In this document: piece after piece, positions 1 to 7,124 of the stretch | Position numbering within the stretch: the stretch's first letter is position 1 | Layout of the letters: each line of letters opens with the position of its first letter | Assembly: GCF_012103215.1 (NCBI RefSeq) | Contig: NZ_JAAVNE010000005.1 | Location: 62,001 to 126,000, forward strand | DNA: 64,000 bases | Direction of reading: 5' to 3' | Source of the DNA: Falsiroseomonas selenitidurans | Lineage (GTDB): Bacteria; Pseudomonadota; Alphaproteobacteria; Acetobacterales; Acetobacteraceae | Translations under genes and position numbers: made by a program | Notes under the pieces: model-generated | What the model was told of the DNA's origin: nothing | The model's database searches: none | The model's input: the letters and a program-made list of their open reading frames with translations, nothing else

Positions 1-227
1 TGCTGCCGCGCCTCGCCGGCGCTACTGGTTGTCGGCAGGCCCCACACCTCCGCCACGCGCAGCGAGGTGCCGGCGAGGTAGACGGAGCGGCCATCGGCCT
101 CCCACCGCATGTCGTCCGGGATCAGGTGGCCGGGCGTGGCATCGGGCGGGGTGCGCTCCTCCATGAGGGCGCGCGGCGTCTCGGGTGATGCCAGGCGCCG
201 GGCAAGGCCGGGCGGGAAGGGGCGCAT
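1..227 (-). CDS. Hypothetical protein, 3' end outside the window
   Basis: The frame is open from an ATG at 227 to the left edge (75 codons, no stop). The start overlaps the stop of the upstream acyl carrier protein gene, which suggests translational coupling in one operon. The visible N-terminus is proline- and arginine-rich and shows no signal peptide, membrane segment or known motif. Because the partner is a dedicated acyl carrier protein, a role in acyl or lipid chemistry is possible, but this is inference only. Most of the protein may lie outside the window. Confidence 0.45.
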   Translation of the reverse strand, partial: MRPFPPGLARRLASPETPRALMEERTPPDATPGHLIPDDMRWEADGRSVYLAGTSLRVAEVWGLPTTSSAGEARQ

Positions 228-514
228 CACGCGGCCTCCGCCGGCGCGGCGCTGGTGCGGGCGACCAGGGCGGCGATGTCCTGCACGGTGGTGCAGGCAT
301 CGGCCTCCTCGTCGGTGATCTCGACGCCGAAGGTCTCCTCGACGGCTATCACCAGCTCGATGCGGTCGAGGCTGTCAGCGCCGAGATCCTTGGCGAGCCG
401 GGCCTGCGGCGTGACCGCCCTGGCGTCGGCGCCGAGGTGCTCGACGATGAGCATGGTGACGCGGCTGAGGATGGAGTCCGGGCGCGGCGCAGGGGCCGCG
501 TTGGGCGTCGTCAT
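227..514 (-). CDS. Acyl carrier protein
   Basis: This 95-residue protein has the size and helical pattern of acyl carrier proteins. Residues 45-52 (GADSLDRI) carry the conserved DSL motif, with Ser48 as the expected 4'-phosphopantetheine attachment site; acidic residues follow in helix II and III (VEETFGVEITDEEAD). It would shuttle acyl thioesters in the cytoplasm. Its stop overlaps the start of the next minus-strand gene, and a 98-aa gene lies 53 bp upstream, so it is probably a specialised ACP serving a local pathway rather than the housekeeping fatty-acid ACP. The partner enzymes are not in the window. Its alanine- and proline-rich ends are untypical of housekeeping AcpP. Confidence 0.85.
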   Translation of the reverse strand: MTTPNAAPAPRPDSILSRVTMLIVEHLGADARAVTPQARLAKDLGADSLDRIELVIAVEETFGVEITDEEADACTTVQDIAALVARTSAAPAEAA

Positions 515-567
515 GGGCGGGTTCTCCCTGGCGGGGCTTGGGCGCGATGGGCAGGGGATGGCGCGCG

Positions 568-864
568 CTAGGCGGCGAACTCGCCGCGCTTGAAGTAGGC
601 GTCGGTGACGCTGGCGAGGCGGCTGTTCCAGTGCGCCAGGGTTTCGGCCCTGGCCCAGAGGAAGGCCTCCGGATCGGCGCCGAAGTGGTCGTCGCTCATC
701 TGCTGGAGTTCGGCGACCATGGCATCGAAGCGCGCCTTCTGGGCGAGGAAGGCGGCGAGGCTGGCCTGCTGGCTTCGGGCGGCGCGTGTCGGGGCGGCGC
801 GCGGTGTCAGCCGGGCGAGGTTGTCGCCCGGGTGCCGACGGGTGAGACCAGGTGCGCTACACAC
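568..864 (-). CDS. Small conserved hypothetical protein next to the ACP gene
   Basis: The C-terminal two thirds is an amphipathic helical region (QKARFDAMVAELQQ, then DHFGADPEAFLWA and SVTDAYFKRGEFAA) that reads like a real conserved small protein. I chose the GTG at 864 because GGAGA lies about 9 nt upstream; the next in-frame ATG is at 720 and has no Shine-Dalgarno sequence. The frame stays open to 993, but that part runs into transposase remnant sequence, so the N-terminus may have been altered by the insertion. It is probably co-transcribed with the ACP. I do not recognise a function. Confidence 0.5.
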   Translation of the reverse strand: MCSAPGLTRRHPGDNLARLTPRAAPTRAARSQQASLAAFLAQKARFDAMVAELQQMSDDHFGADPEAFLWARAETLAHWNSRLASVTDAYFKRGEFAA

Positions 865-974
865 GGGGAGATGTCTCCTGTTGATGGGGGAAACATCACC
901 CATTACGCTGTTGCGCGCAAGGGGAACCATCTCCCAGTGCTCAGCAACTTGCGCCGACCGGCACTTCGGCCATG

Positions 975-1360
975 CGACAACCAGGGCGGCCACAAGGCCG
1001 ATGCCATCAACTTCATCCGCGAGACTGTGGCGTCCGGCTCAGTGGTGCACGCGGACAAAGCGGCCGGCTTGGACAAGCTGCACGCCTTCTACGAAGCGAA
1101 GCGGATCAACCAGCCTGTGGCTTACAGCCTCAACGGCGCGTGCACCAACCAAGCCGAAAGCTTCCTCTCCCGCCTGCGCAGCGCGGAGTGGGGCCAGCAC
1201 CGTCACATCAGCGGGCAAGTACCTTGCCGCCTACGCTGTCGAGATGGCGTGGCGCGAAGGTAACCGCCGCCGCTCGAATGGCGCGCTGCATGGCTTGGCA
1301 GCAGCCGCGGCTCTCGCGCATCCGGTGTCGCGGGTATGGGCCGGCTACTGGCAGCGGTAG
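975..1360 (+). pseudogene. IS1595-family transposase remnant (frameshifted 3' fragment)
   Basis: The translation matches the C-terminal half of ISXO2-like DDE transposases: VASGSVVHADKAAG, then AKRINQPVAYSLNGACTN and ESFLSRLRSAEWGQHRHISG. At about 1216 the frame shifts by +1 and continues with KYLAAYAVEMAWREGNRR, ending in the family-typical GYWQR at 1360. The N-terminal zinc-ribbon half and the first catalytic residues are absent, so the element is dead. It sits between the ACP operon and the ParA gene and marks an insertion or rearrangement boundary. I could not identify terminal inverted repeats. Confidence 0.85.
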
Positions 1361-1436
1361 GGCCGATTTGGTAACACTACCTCCACAGAATCTGCCACAA
1401 CGGCACACGAGAGTGCGCTGATATGGGGAATGCGCG

Positions 1437-2498
1437 ATGCCGAGCTACGCCTTGTGGAACAATAAGGGCGGCGTTGGGAAAAGCTACTTAACTTTTCAAA
1501 TCGCCTGCCAGTACGCGATAACTCATCCTGAACAGAAGATTCTTGTTCTGGATCTCTGTCCGCAGGCGAATTCATCGATAATGCTTTTAGGCGGCATGGA
1601 GCGCGGTGAGAGGGTTCTTGACGGCTTAGCGACGACAGCACCCAAAAAGACTATTTCCGGGTACATCGAAGATCGCCTGCGGAATCCGTATGCCAGCCCA
1701 AAAACTGGATCGACATACGTCATTCAGCCACAAAGCCAAAACAAGTATATTCCAGACAACGTGTATCTGGTGGCCGGTGACGAAGAGCTCGAAATTCAGA
1801 GCTCAAGAGTTTCCAACGCAACGCGCCCCGGCCCGCCGGACGCATGGAGAGTCGTGCATAGCTGGATAGCCGACCTGATTTCTGATATTAAGGATTCGTG
1901 GGGTGGTCAAGAAACAACAGTATTTATTGACTGCAACCCAAGCTTCACTATTTACACTGAGCTCGCCTTGTCTGCCACAGACAGAATTATTATTCCTTTT
2001 TCTGCAGACGGTTCATCCAAGCGTGCCGTAAGGGCTGTTTTGGCTCTACTTTATGGAATAAATAGAAATCCAGGAACCCAACAATCCGAATTTTCTCTAA
2101 ACTCTAAGACCCACCGCTTAACGGTTCCGGAAATATACTGCTATGTGGGAAATCGACTGACGCGAGCCAATAGTTCTTCTGCAAAAGCGTTTCGCTCTGT
2201 AGTATCTTCGATTGGAGAAGAAATATGGAAGGTGTGGATTAGCAAACCTAGCCTCTTTTGTATCCATCCAACCGGTGTTGGGGCGCCATCAGGGAAGAGG
2301 GATTTCAAGGCTATGTTTCAAGCGGAGATAAGCGATGCCAATACTGCATCGGTTGTTTCCGGTGCGCTTGGCATCCCGATCACTAAGCTGACCGCAGGCG
2401 ATAAGACGATGCCTGACGGAAGCACTGCTCATGTGAATGACTCCCAGCTGCAACAGCAGCAGCCAAGCATTCGAAGTTTTGTCGCGACGATAGAGTGA
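1437..2498 (+). CDS. ParA/MinD-type P-loop ATPase
   Basis: The N-terminus has the deviant Walker A of ParA-like ATPases (NNKGGVGKS, residues 8-16), followed by a Walker A' region (KILVLDLCPQANSS, with PQ in the classic position) and a Walker B-like VFIDCNP near residue 165. ParA proteins form ATP-dependent dimers that position DNA or protein complexes. No ParB or centromere-like repeat is adjacent, so a plasmid-partition role is not shown; orphan ParA proteins also occur in phages, integrative elements and defence islands. Base composition is visibly AT-richer than the neighbours, so it was probably acquired horizontally. A strong stem-loop follows directly. Confidence 0.8.
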   Translation: MPSYALWNNKGGVGKSYLTFQIACQYAITHPEQKILVLDLCPQANSSIMLLGGMERGERVLDGLATTAPKKTISGYIEDRLRNPYASPKTGSTYVIQPQSQNKYIPDNVYLVAGDEELEIQSSRVSNATRPGPPDAWRVVHSWIADLISDIKDSWGGQETTVFIDCNPSFTIYTELALSATDRIIIPFSADGSSKRAVRAVLALLYGINRNPGTQQSEFSLNSKTHRLTVPEIYCYVGNRLTRANSSSAKAFRSVVSSIGEEIWKVWISKPSLFCIHPTGVGAPSGKRDFKAMFQAEISDANTASVVSGALGIPITKLTAGDKTMPDGSTAHVNDSQLQQQQPSIRSFVATIE

Positions 2499-2502
2499 AT
2501 GA

Positions 2503-2531
2503 TGGCGGGATGGCGCAAAATCATCCCGCCA
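2503..2531. terminator. Bidirectional stem-loop between convergent genes
   Basis: TGGCGGGATG (2503-2512) pairs perfectly with CATCCCGCCA (2522-2531) around a 9-nt loop. It lies between the stop of the ParA gene (2498) and the stop of the minus-strand gene at 2536, the usual place for a shared terminator. Only a weak T-rich stretch follows on the plus strand. Confidence 0.65.
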
Positions 2532-2535
2532 AGGT

Positions 2536-2952
2536 CTAATTTATGCCCCCTGTGGCGGCCGTCATCTCTCTCGCCATCCCATTCGTCCGCTGGTAGCGAA
2601 GCGCCATCCGGACGCGCTTCGCCATGAGGCTGCGGAGCCCCTTGTCGCTGGCGTCTAGCCCGCGCTCCGCGATGACGCGCTTTGCAAGCTCGGCCGCCAA
2701 GAGCTGCTCACCCGCGACGCGCAAAGCGTCCAAAACAGCCCAGCTGTGTGAACCGGTTTCCGCAGGCGTCTGCGCGCGCCGGTAGCGCGGCCGGATATTC
2801 CCTACCGGGTATTCGGGATCGAACTGGCGGATTACCGCGTCGAGGCTGGCTAGGTCGCCGTGCAGATGCTGCACAAGGCCTTGGGCCTTCTCCAGATCGC
2901 CGAGCAGCTCGGCGCTGCGCTTCACCAGCGCAGGGAGAGCTTGGTCGGCCAT
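2536..2952 (-). CDS. Conserved hypothetical protein (138 aa)
   Basis: The start at 2952 has GAGGTGA about 6 nt upstream. The N-terminal 50 residues form a coiled-coil-like helix (SAELLGDLEKAQGLVQHL, then LASLDAVIRQFDPEY). The C-terminus is basic and looks winged-helix-like (LLAAELAKRVIAERG, LRSLMAKRVRMALRYQRTNG), compatible with DNA binding. It is convergent with the ParA gene and upstream in the same orientation as the repressor, separated by 133 bp. I do not recognise a named family; a small regulator of the element is plausible. Confidence 0.6.
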   Translation of the reverse strand: MADQALPALVKRSAELLGDLEKAQGLVQHLHGDLASLDAVIRQFDPEYPVGNIRPRYRRAQTPAETGSHSWAVLDALRVAGEQLLAAELAKRVIAERGLDASDKGLRSLMAKRVRMALRYQRTNGMAREMTAATGGIN

Positions 2953-3085
2953 CGATCGTCACCTCGTTGCATGAGGCGCGATGATTGCATGCTTGCTCGT
3001 CAGCAATCATGTTTTGCTAGGTGTGCTTGCTACATAATCGGAAAATCCGGCGTTCAGCGAAGCGGTATGAGGAGCCCCGGGGCTT

Positions 3086-3805
3086 TCACTTCCACTGCCA
3101 TTTCCCGATCACCCGCCCGTTGATGTGCACCTCTGATAGGAGACGCTCATAGGGCGGATACGCGGGGTTGATACTGGAAATACGGATGAGTGGTGGGTCC
3201 TCGCCCATCAGGAGCTCGACCCGCTTCAACACCAGACCGAAGCCATCCCAAAGTACGTAGACTCCAGGCGGGGAAGGGATTCTGTGCGATGTGTCGACCG
3301 CGACACGCTCGCCTGCAGGGTACTCCGGTTCCATGCTGTCACCAGCCACGCGGACGATCCGCACCTGCTCCGGGGAGGCTGTGAAGGCGCGAAGATAGTC
3401 GCCCGGCATTGCCCAGTGTGCAACGACGGCATGACCGCCGGAGGCATCGAGTTCGGTTATCTCGCCGCCGCCGCCTGCATGCGGCCGCACATCGAACTCG
3501 GCGATCCTGACCATCCCTGGCGCAGGAGGCTCCACTTCCGCTCCCCCCTTGACCGGCCTCGACCGCAGGCCTTGGGCGCCGCGCGAGACACCTGACGGCA
3601 AAGCCATCAGAGTTGCGACTGACCTCCCCATCGCCCGGGCCAGCGCCTGGACTGTGTCGCTACGCGGATTGCGCGACTTTCCTGTAAGGATCTGATTCAC
3701 GGCCTTTTCGTTCACGCCTGCTCTGAGGGAGAGCTCGCGCTCGGCCATCCCGGTTTCGGTCAGATAGTCACGGATCGCGTCCCGGAGGGGGTCATTCGTC
3801 GTCAT
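3086..3805 (-). CDS. LexA/CI-type phage repressor (XRE HTH + S24 peptidase)
   Basis: This 239-aa protein has an N-terminal helix-turn-helix (about residues 17-55: ERELSLRAGVNEKAVNQIL and ALARAMGRS) and a C-terminal S24 peptidase domain. The nucleophile serine is in VAGDSMEPEYPAGE, and the lysine partner is probably in GLVLKRVE. Such repressors maintain lysogeny and inactivate themselves upon RecA-stimulated cleavage after DNA damage. I chose the ATG at 3805 because it begins the HTH domain immediately beside an operator-like palindrome; the frame is open further upstream but through operator DNA. The divergent early gene starts at 3893, so this is the immunity switch of the prophage. Confidence 0.93.
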   Translation of the reverse strand: MTTNDPLRDAIRDYLTETGMAERELSLRAGVNEKAVNQILTGKSRNPRSDTVQALARAMGRSVATLMALPSGVSRGAQGLRSRPVKGGAEVEPPAPGMVRIAEFDVRPHAGGGGEITELDASGGHAVVAHWAMPGDYLRAFTASPEQVRIVRVAGDSMEPEYPAGERVAVDTSHRIPSPPGVYVLWDGFGLVLKRVELLMGEDPPLIRISSINPAYPPYERLLSEVHINGRVIGKWQWK

Positions 3806-3892
3806 GTGGGGGAATATTCCCCGAATAATCGGGGGATGCACGGGAGAAGTATCCCCTTGCTGGCGGGTGAGTTTTCTCCCATCATCCCCCGC
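3806..3892. promoter_or_regulatory. Divergent operator region of the prophage immunity switch
   Basis: The 87 bp between the divergent repressor and early gene hold several related inverted repeats: a perfect palindrome GGGGAATATTCCCC at 3809-3822, then GGGAGAAGTATCCC and GGGTGAGTTTTCTCCC (about 3842-3880), and CATCCCCCG in both orientations. Repeated half-sites of the type TATCCCC/TTCTCCC are what a dimeric CI/Cro-like pair would bind. Both promoters must lie here; I could not fix unambiguous -35/-10 boxes. Confidence 0.7.
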
Positions 3893-4213
3893 ATGACCAC
3901 GCGCCAACGCCTCCTTGAGAGCATCGACGGGTTCAGAGAACAGCACGGTTTGACCGAGCGCCAGTTCAGCCTGATGGCGACGCGCGACCATAAGTGGCTG
4001 AGCCGCCTCCGTCGCGGCCAAGTCTCGCTGTCTTCGATCGAGCGGGCCGAGGGCTTCATGTTTCGATACGCCACTGCAGCCGGCGCTCTCTCCTGTTGCA
4101 CCGCTGCACGACCGTCGCCAGACGCCGACGCGGTCCAGCACGCCAACGACCAGGCGCCTCTGCGTGGCGAGGCGCCGCCGCCGGTGCGGCATCCAGCGTT
4201 GGAGGCGGCGTGA
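3893..4213 (+). CDS. Cro-like early HTH protein
   Basis: First plus-strand gene after the operator region, 106 aa. Residues 5-45 (LLESIDGFREQHGLTERQ, then WLSRLRRGQVSLSSIERAE) look like a small helix-turn-helix. The tail is proline- and alanine-rich and probably disordered. Position and divergence from the repressor suggest the Cro-equivalent that commits the phage to lytic growth. Its stop overlaps the next start (TGATG). The start is the first ATG after the operators; an alternative start further upstream would cross operator DNA. Confidence 0.65.
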   Translation: MTTRQRLLESIDGFREQHGLTERQFSLMATRDHKWLSRLRRGQVSLSSIERAEGFMFRYATAAGALSCCTAARPSPDADAVQHANDQAPLRGEAPPPVRHPALEAA

Positions 4214-4434
4214 TGCTTGCTGCGGCCCCCTCCGCGGACCCGGACGCGCTGCTGCGCCTCGAAGCCCGCATCGCCGTCCTGGAGGCCGACCTGCTGCGGC
4301 GCCAAGCGGCCGAGATGGCGCGGGACCAGTGGTACGCCGAAGCGACCGCGGCCCTTCATCGCCTCATCCCGCCAGGCCATCCGGATAAAGCCTGCGAACG
4401 TCGGAAGCAGGCAGATCGTGAGCCTGGCGAATGA
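4213..4434 (+). CDS. Small hypothetical early phage protein
   Basis: A 73-aa protein, translationally coupled by a 1-nt overlap with the preceding gene. It is almost entirely helical (LLRLEARIAVLEADLLRRQAA) and could form a coiled coil. There is no known motif. Its 3' end overlaps by about 70 bp a convergent minus-strand gene with a good ribosome binding site; both may be expressed at different phage stages, but one could be spurious. Confidence 0.5.
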   Translation: MLAAAPSADPDALLRLEARIAVLEADLLRRQAAEMARDQWYAEATAALHRLIPPGHPDKACERRKQADREPGE

Positions 4435-4621
4435 TGGACATGATTGCTTTCCCGCCATCCGTGGCCAGGGCGCCTTCGTACTGTGCGATCAGGCTGTCCA
4501 GGAATGTGCGCCTGGCCACATCCTCGCCGGCCATCACCGTCAGCGCATGGGTCAGAAAGGCTGCGGCGCTGCGGGTCTCCTGCCGCAGCTTCCGGATCTC
4601 GGCGCGCGTCTCGTCGTCCAT
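4364..4621 (-). CDS. Small hypothetical protein, convergent in the early region
   Basis: An 85-aa protein whose ATG at 4621 has GGGAGGAAAGA directly upstream, one of the strongest Shine-Dalgarno sequences here. The N-terminus is helical and charged (DDETRAEIRKLRQETRSAAA). No recognised domain. It is divergent from the HTH gene at 4846 with 224 bp between, and that interval contains a tandem operator-like repeat, so the two may be co-regulated. Confidence 0.6.
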   Translation of the reverse strand: MDDETRAEIRKLRQETRSAAAFLTHALTVMAGEDVARRTFLDSLIAQYEGALATDGGKAIMSIIRQAHDLPASDVRRLYPDGLAG

Positions 4622-4803
4622 TCTTTCCTCCCGTGGGCTCGGTTCTGCGCACGGCATCATCACGCATCCGGTACATCATCTCAATCGTTCCGTGCCCGGC
4701 CGGTCGGGGGTTGCCGCCCCCGCCGGTCGCCGCGGTTCGTCCCTGTCCTGTGCCCTCCATCCACCTGTTCCCAACACTCACGCCCAGGAACAGAACACGG
4801 AGG

Positions 4804-4841
4804 TCACCCACTGTGGCGGGTATTTCACCCACTGTGGCGGG
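4804..4841. promoter_or_regulatory. Tandem 17-bp operator-like repeats upstream of an HTH gene
   Basis: TCACCCACTGTGGCGGG occurs twice without mismatch, at 4804-4820 and 4825-4841, with a 21-bp period (two helical turns). Each copy contains the palindromic core CCAC-T-GTGG. The second copy ends 4 bp before the ATG at 4846, leaving no room for a Shine-Dalgarno sequence, so the site could control transcription or be part of a very short leader. It differs from the repressor operators at 3806-3892. Confidence 0.65.
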
Positions 4842-4845
4842 CGCG

Positions 4846-5244
4846 ATGTCTGACGCGCTGCCGCTTGACCTGGTCACCAGCCGCATCCGCACGGAGCTCG
4901 TGCGCGAGCGCGCGGCCGGGAACCCCTTGAAGGCGGCTTATCACGCCGTGGCGCGCCGCCTCGGCATCACCGCGCGGCGCGTACGCGCCTACCACCATGG
5001 CGAGGTCGAGGCCGAGGAGGTCCGCGCCCTGGAGCTCATCGCGGCGGATGCCGCGTGGCGCCGCGAAATCGAAACCATCAGGGCGCGCATCACCGCGCTG
5101 GAAGGCTGTTCGCGTGAGGAAGCTCGCCATGGCGATCGCGAGATGGCGGCGCGACGTCTGGACGCGCCAGGCGGCGATCTGCGCGGTGCAGGCCGAGCGC
5201 TGGCAGCGCCGGCTCATCCGCTGGCGGGGCTGGTAGCGCCATGA
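4846..5244 (+). CDS. HTH-containing early phage regulator
   Basis: A 132-aa protein whose first half reads as a helix-turn-helix (KAAYHAVARRLGITARRVRA), followed by an acidic helix (EVEAEEVRALELIAADAAW). The C-terminus is alanine-rich and looks disordered. Two perfect 17-bp repeats lie immediately upstream, suggesting that it is tightly regulated, perhaps by itself. The start is the first ATG after the repeats. It may be a second-tier regulator of the early operon. Confidence 0.65.
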   Translation: MSDALPLDLVTSRIRTELVRERAAGNPLKAAYHAVARRLGITARRVRAYHHGEVEAEEVRALELIAADAAWRREIETIRARITALEGCSREEARHGDREMAARRLDAPGGDLRGAGRALAAPAHPLAGLVAP

Positions 5245-5404
5245 CCGCCGCCGCATCGGATTCTCCGCTGGCCCCCCGGTGCCCCGAAAGGGGCCGGGCC
5301 GCGGCGGATGGCGCCTGGGCGCCTTGTACCCAGCGTTCCCTGTCCTCGGATGCCTCAACTGCGGGCCGCGCCGGGCGGCCTCGCTCCTTTTGCAGGGGGC
5401 GCCG

Positions 5405-5695
5405 ATGAGCCGAGGCACGAACAAGGCCGGCCTGGATCCGCCGCAGCAGCCGGAGGCCGAGGTCGGCGGCATCGCCGTGGACCGCCTGCGCTCCATCATC
5501 GAGCGGGTGGAGCGGCTGGAGGAGGAGCGCAGGGCGCTCTCCGGCGACATCAAGGACATCTTCGCGGAGGCGAAGTCGGCCGGGTTCGACGTGAAGGTCA
5601 TCCGGCAGCTGATCAGCCTTCGCAAGAAGGAACCCGCCGAGGTGGAGGAGCAGGAGACGCTGCTCGACCTCTATCGCCGCGCGCTGGGCATGTAG
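5405..5695 (+). CDS. GapR-like DUF2312 DNA-binding protein
   Basis: This 96-aa protein matches the DUF2312 family: RLRSIIERVERLEEERRALS, then DIKDIFAEAKSAGFDVKVIR and a C-terminal LLDLYRRALGM. In Caulobacter the founding member GapR binds overtwisted DNA and supports replication; phage-encoded copies are common in alphaproteobacterial phages. Here it precedes the replication genes. About 160 bp of GC-rich, hairpin-prone DNA separates it from the upstream HTH gene. The first 20 residues are poorly conserved, so a later start is possible. Confidence 0.88.
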   Translation: MSRGTNKAGLDPPQQPEAEVGGIAVDRLRSIIERVERLEEERRALSGDIKDIFAEAKSAGFDVKVIRQLISLRKKEPAEVEEQETLLDLYRRALGM

Positions 5696-5738
5696 CCCGG
5701 GCGCGACGAGCCGCCGTAACCGAGATCGGGACCGAGAC

Positions 5739-6005
5739 ATGGAAGGCCTTCTTTCCCCGAAGCGGCCGATGAGCCCGCACGCCCAGCCGCCGGCACCAGC
5801 AAGCCGGGACCCGTGGCGCCAGGCGCCCGTGATCGCCCGCGCGCTGCTGGCCTGCGGCTTCGGCCTGGCGGCGGTGTCGCTGGGCCTGCTGGGTGTCCTG
5901 CTGCTGCTGACGCCCTTTGGCGCGCTGGCGCCGCCCGGCGTCGCGCTCGCCGGCGCGGTGCTGTGCGGCTGGCTTGCCTGGATCGTGCTGGGGGAGCGGC
6001 CATGA
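5739..6005 (+). CDS. Small two-helix membrane protein
   Basis: An 88-aa protein with two hydrophobic segments (about residues 31-58 and 64-84) separated by a short turn, ending in WIVLGERP. It overlaps the next gene by 4 nt (ATGA). No family recognised. Small inner-membrane proteins in phage early regions may act in superinfection exclusion or inhibition of host functions, but nothing in the sequence shows which. Confidence 0.55.
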   Translation: MEGLLSPKRPMSPHAQPPAPASRDPWRQAPVIARALLACGFGLAAVSLGLLGVLLLLTPFGALAPPGVALAGAVLCGWLAWIVLGERP

Positions 6006-6349
6006 CGCCGCGCCGCCTGCATGACGCGCTGCGCGATGCGCCGGTGCCCTCGGCCACGCTGCTGCGGCAGGCCTTCGCGCTGCTGCATCCGGAGGCCGAG
6101 CCCGCGCGCGCGGCGCGCTTCGAGCAGCTGCTGGAGGCGGCGGCCTGGTGGGATGCCGCGCGGCTGGTGGTGCCGGACGGGTTCCGGGTGTGCCTGTCGG
6201 AGCAGGCCTCGCCAGGCGGTTGGTGCGCCCTGGGCGTCGGGGTCTCCGCCGGCATCCGGCAATGGGTGCATCACGGCCGGGCACGAACGGTGCCGACGGC
6301 CATGTGCATCGCCGCCCTGGCGGCGCTGGATGCGGAGGCCGCCGGCTGA
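6002..6349 (+). CDS. Hypothetical early phage protein (115 aa)
   Basis: Coupled to both neighbours by short overlaps (4 nt upstream, 1 nt downstream), so clearly part of the early operon. The sequence is helical at the N-terminus (ATLLRQAFALLHPEAEP) with several tryptophans (AAAWWDAARL, GGWCALG, RQWVHH). It has no membrane segment or signal peptide. I do not recognise a family. Confidence 0.6.
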   Translation: MTPRRLHDALRDAPVPSATLLRQAFALLHPEAEPARAARFEQLLEAAAWWDAARLVVPDGFRVCLSEQASPGGWCALGVGVSAGIRQWVHHGRARTVPTAMCIAALAALDAEAAG

Positions 6350-6741
6350 TGGCCCGGCTGACGGCGCTGGAGCGGCAGGAGCAGCGGGCGATCCTGCGGT
6401 GGTTGGCGCTGGTGCTGCCCGCCGGCGCGGTGGTGCTCCATGTCCCGAACGAGGAGGCCAGCGGCTCCGCCGCCCGCGGCAAGGCGCTGCTGGGCGATGG
6501 CGTGCTGCCGGGCTGCCCGGATCTCTGCGTGGTCTGGCAGGGCCGCGCGCACTGGATCGAGGTGAAGCGCCGCGGCCGCCGGGCCGCGCTGCGCGCGACG
6601 CAGGAGGAAGCGCATCGGCGCCTGGCGCTTGCCGGCTGCCCGGTGGGCGTGGCGACGGGCCCGGAGGAGGCCGACGCGCTGCTGCGGGAATGGGGCGTGC
6701 CGCTGAAGCTGCCGCCGCCGGCATGGGGGAGGGCTGCATGA
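6349..6741 (+). CDS. VRR-NUC domain nuclease
   Basis: A 130-aa stand-alone VRR-NUC nuclease of the PD-(D/E)XK fold. The catalytic core is visible as GDGVLPGCPDL (Asp), WIEVKR (the ExK element) and a downstream helix TQEEAHRRLALAG. Free-standing VRR-NUC proteins are frequent in phages, where they are predicted to act as Holliday-junction or structure-specific nucleases in replication and recombination. The start overlaps the preceding stop by 1 nt. Confidence 0.85.
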   Translation: MARLTALERQEQRAILRWLALVLPAGAVVLHVPNEEASGSAARGKALLGDGVLPGCPDLCVVWQGRAHWIEVKRRGRRAALRATQEEAHRRLALAGCPVGVATGPEEADALLREWGVPLKLPPPAWGRAA

Positions 6742-6800
6742 ACTCCGCCATTCTGTCCCGGCGGCTGAAGGCTGCGAAGCACCGAGGAAGGAGACTGTCG

Positions 6801-7121
6801 ATGTCGAACAACGAGCGCCCCGTCTACGTCAATGCCAAGGCCTGGCGTGCGCGTACCCGGCGCGTGAAGGATCTGCGTATTCAGGCCGTCGCGATGGAGA
6901 TGCTCGGCGCATACACCGCCGGAGCCACGCTTGCCTTCACATTTGACCCGGAGGCCATTGCCCGCCTGGTCAGCTCTCCACGCGAGATGGTGAGCGCGGA
7001 GGATGTCCTGAACATGAAGGACGACCTCCTCCTCTTCTTCGTCGCCTTGCCTGACGGCCGCTGGGCGGCGAACCCCGAACTGTTCAGCGCGGTCGACGGC
7101 AACCCAGGCATGGAGAGCTGA
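6801..7121 (+). CDS. Hypothetical phage protein (106 aa)
   Basis: I chose the ATG at 6801 because GAAGGAGA lies 5-12 nt upstream; an in-frame ATG at 6738 would add 21 basic residues without a comparable ribosome binding site. The protein is basic at the N-terminus (NAKAWRARTRRVKDLR) with a more acidic C-terminal half (MKDDLLLFFVALPDGRW). It ends 3 bp before the replisome organiser gene. Function unknown. Confidence 0.6.
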   Translation: MSNNERPVYVNAKAWRARTRRVKDLRIQAVAMEMLGAYTAGATLAFTFDPEAIARLVSSPREMVSAEDVLNMKDDLLLFFVALPDGRWAANPELFSAVDGNPGMES

Positions 7122-7124
7122 AAC

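Noticed and set aside
538..1263. A single 241-aa plus-strand protein covering 538-1263
   Set aside because: Only the part after about 975 is transposase-like; the first part is antisense to a minus-strand gene. The transposase is frameshifted at about 1216.
1437..2952. ParA plus the 138-aa gene as a plasmid partition cassette
   Set aside because: The genes are convergent, no centromere-like repeats were seen, and the 138-aa protein does not look like ParB.
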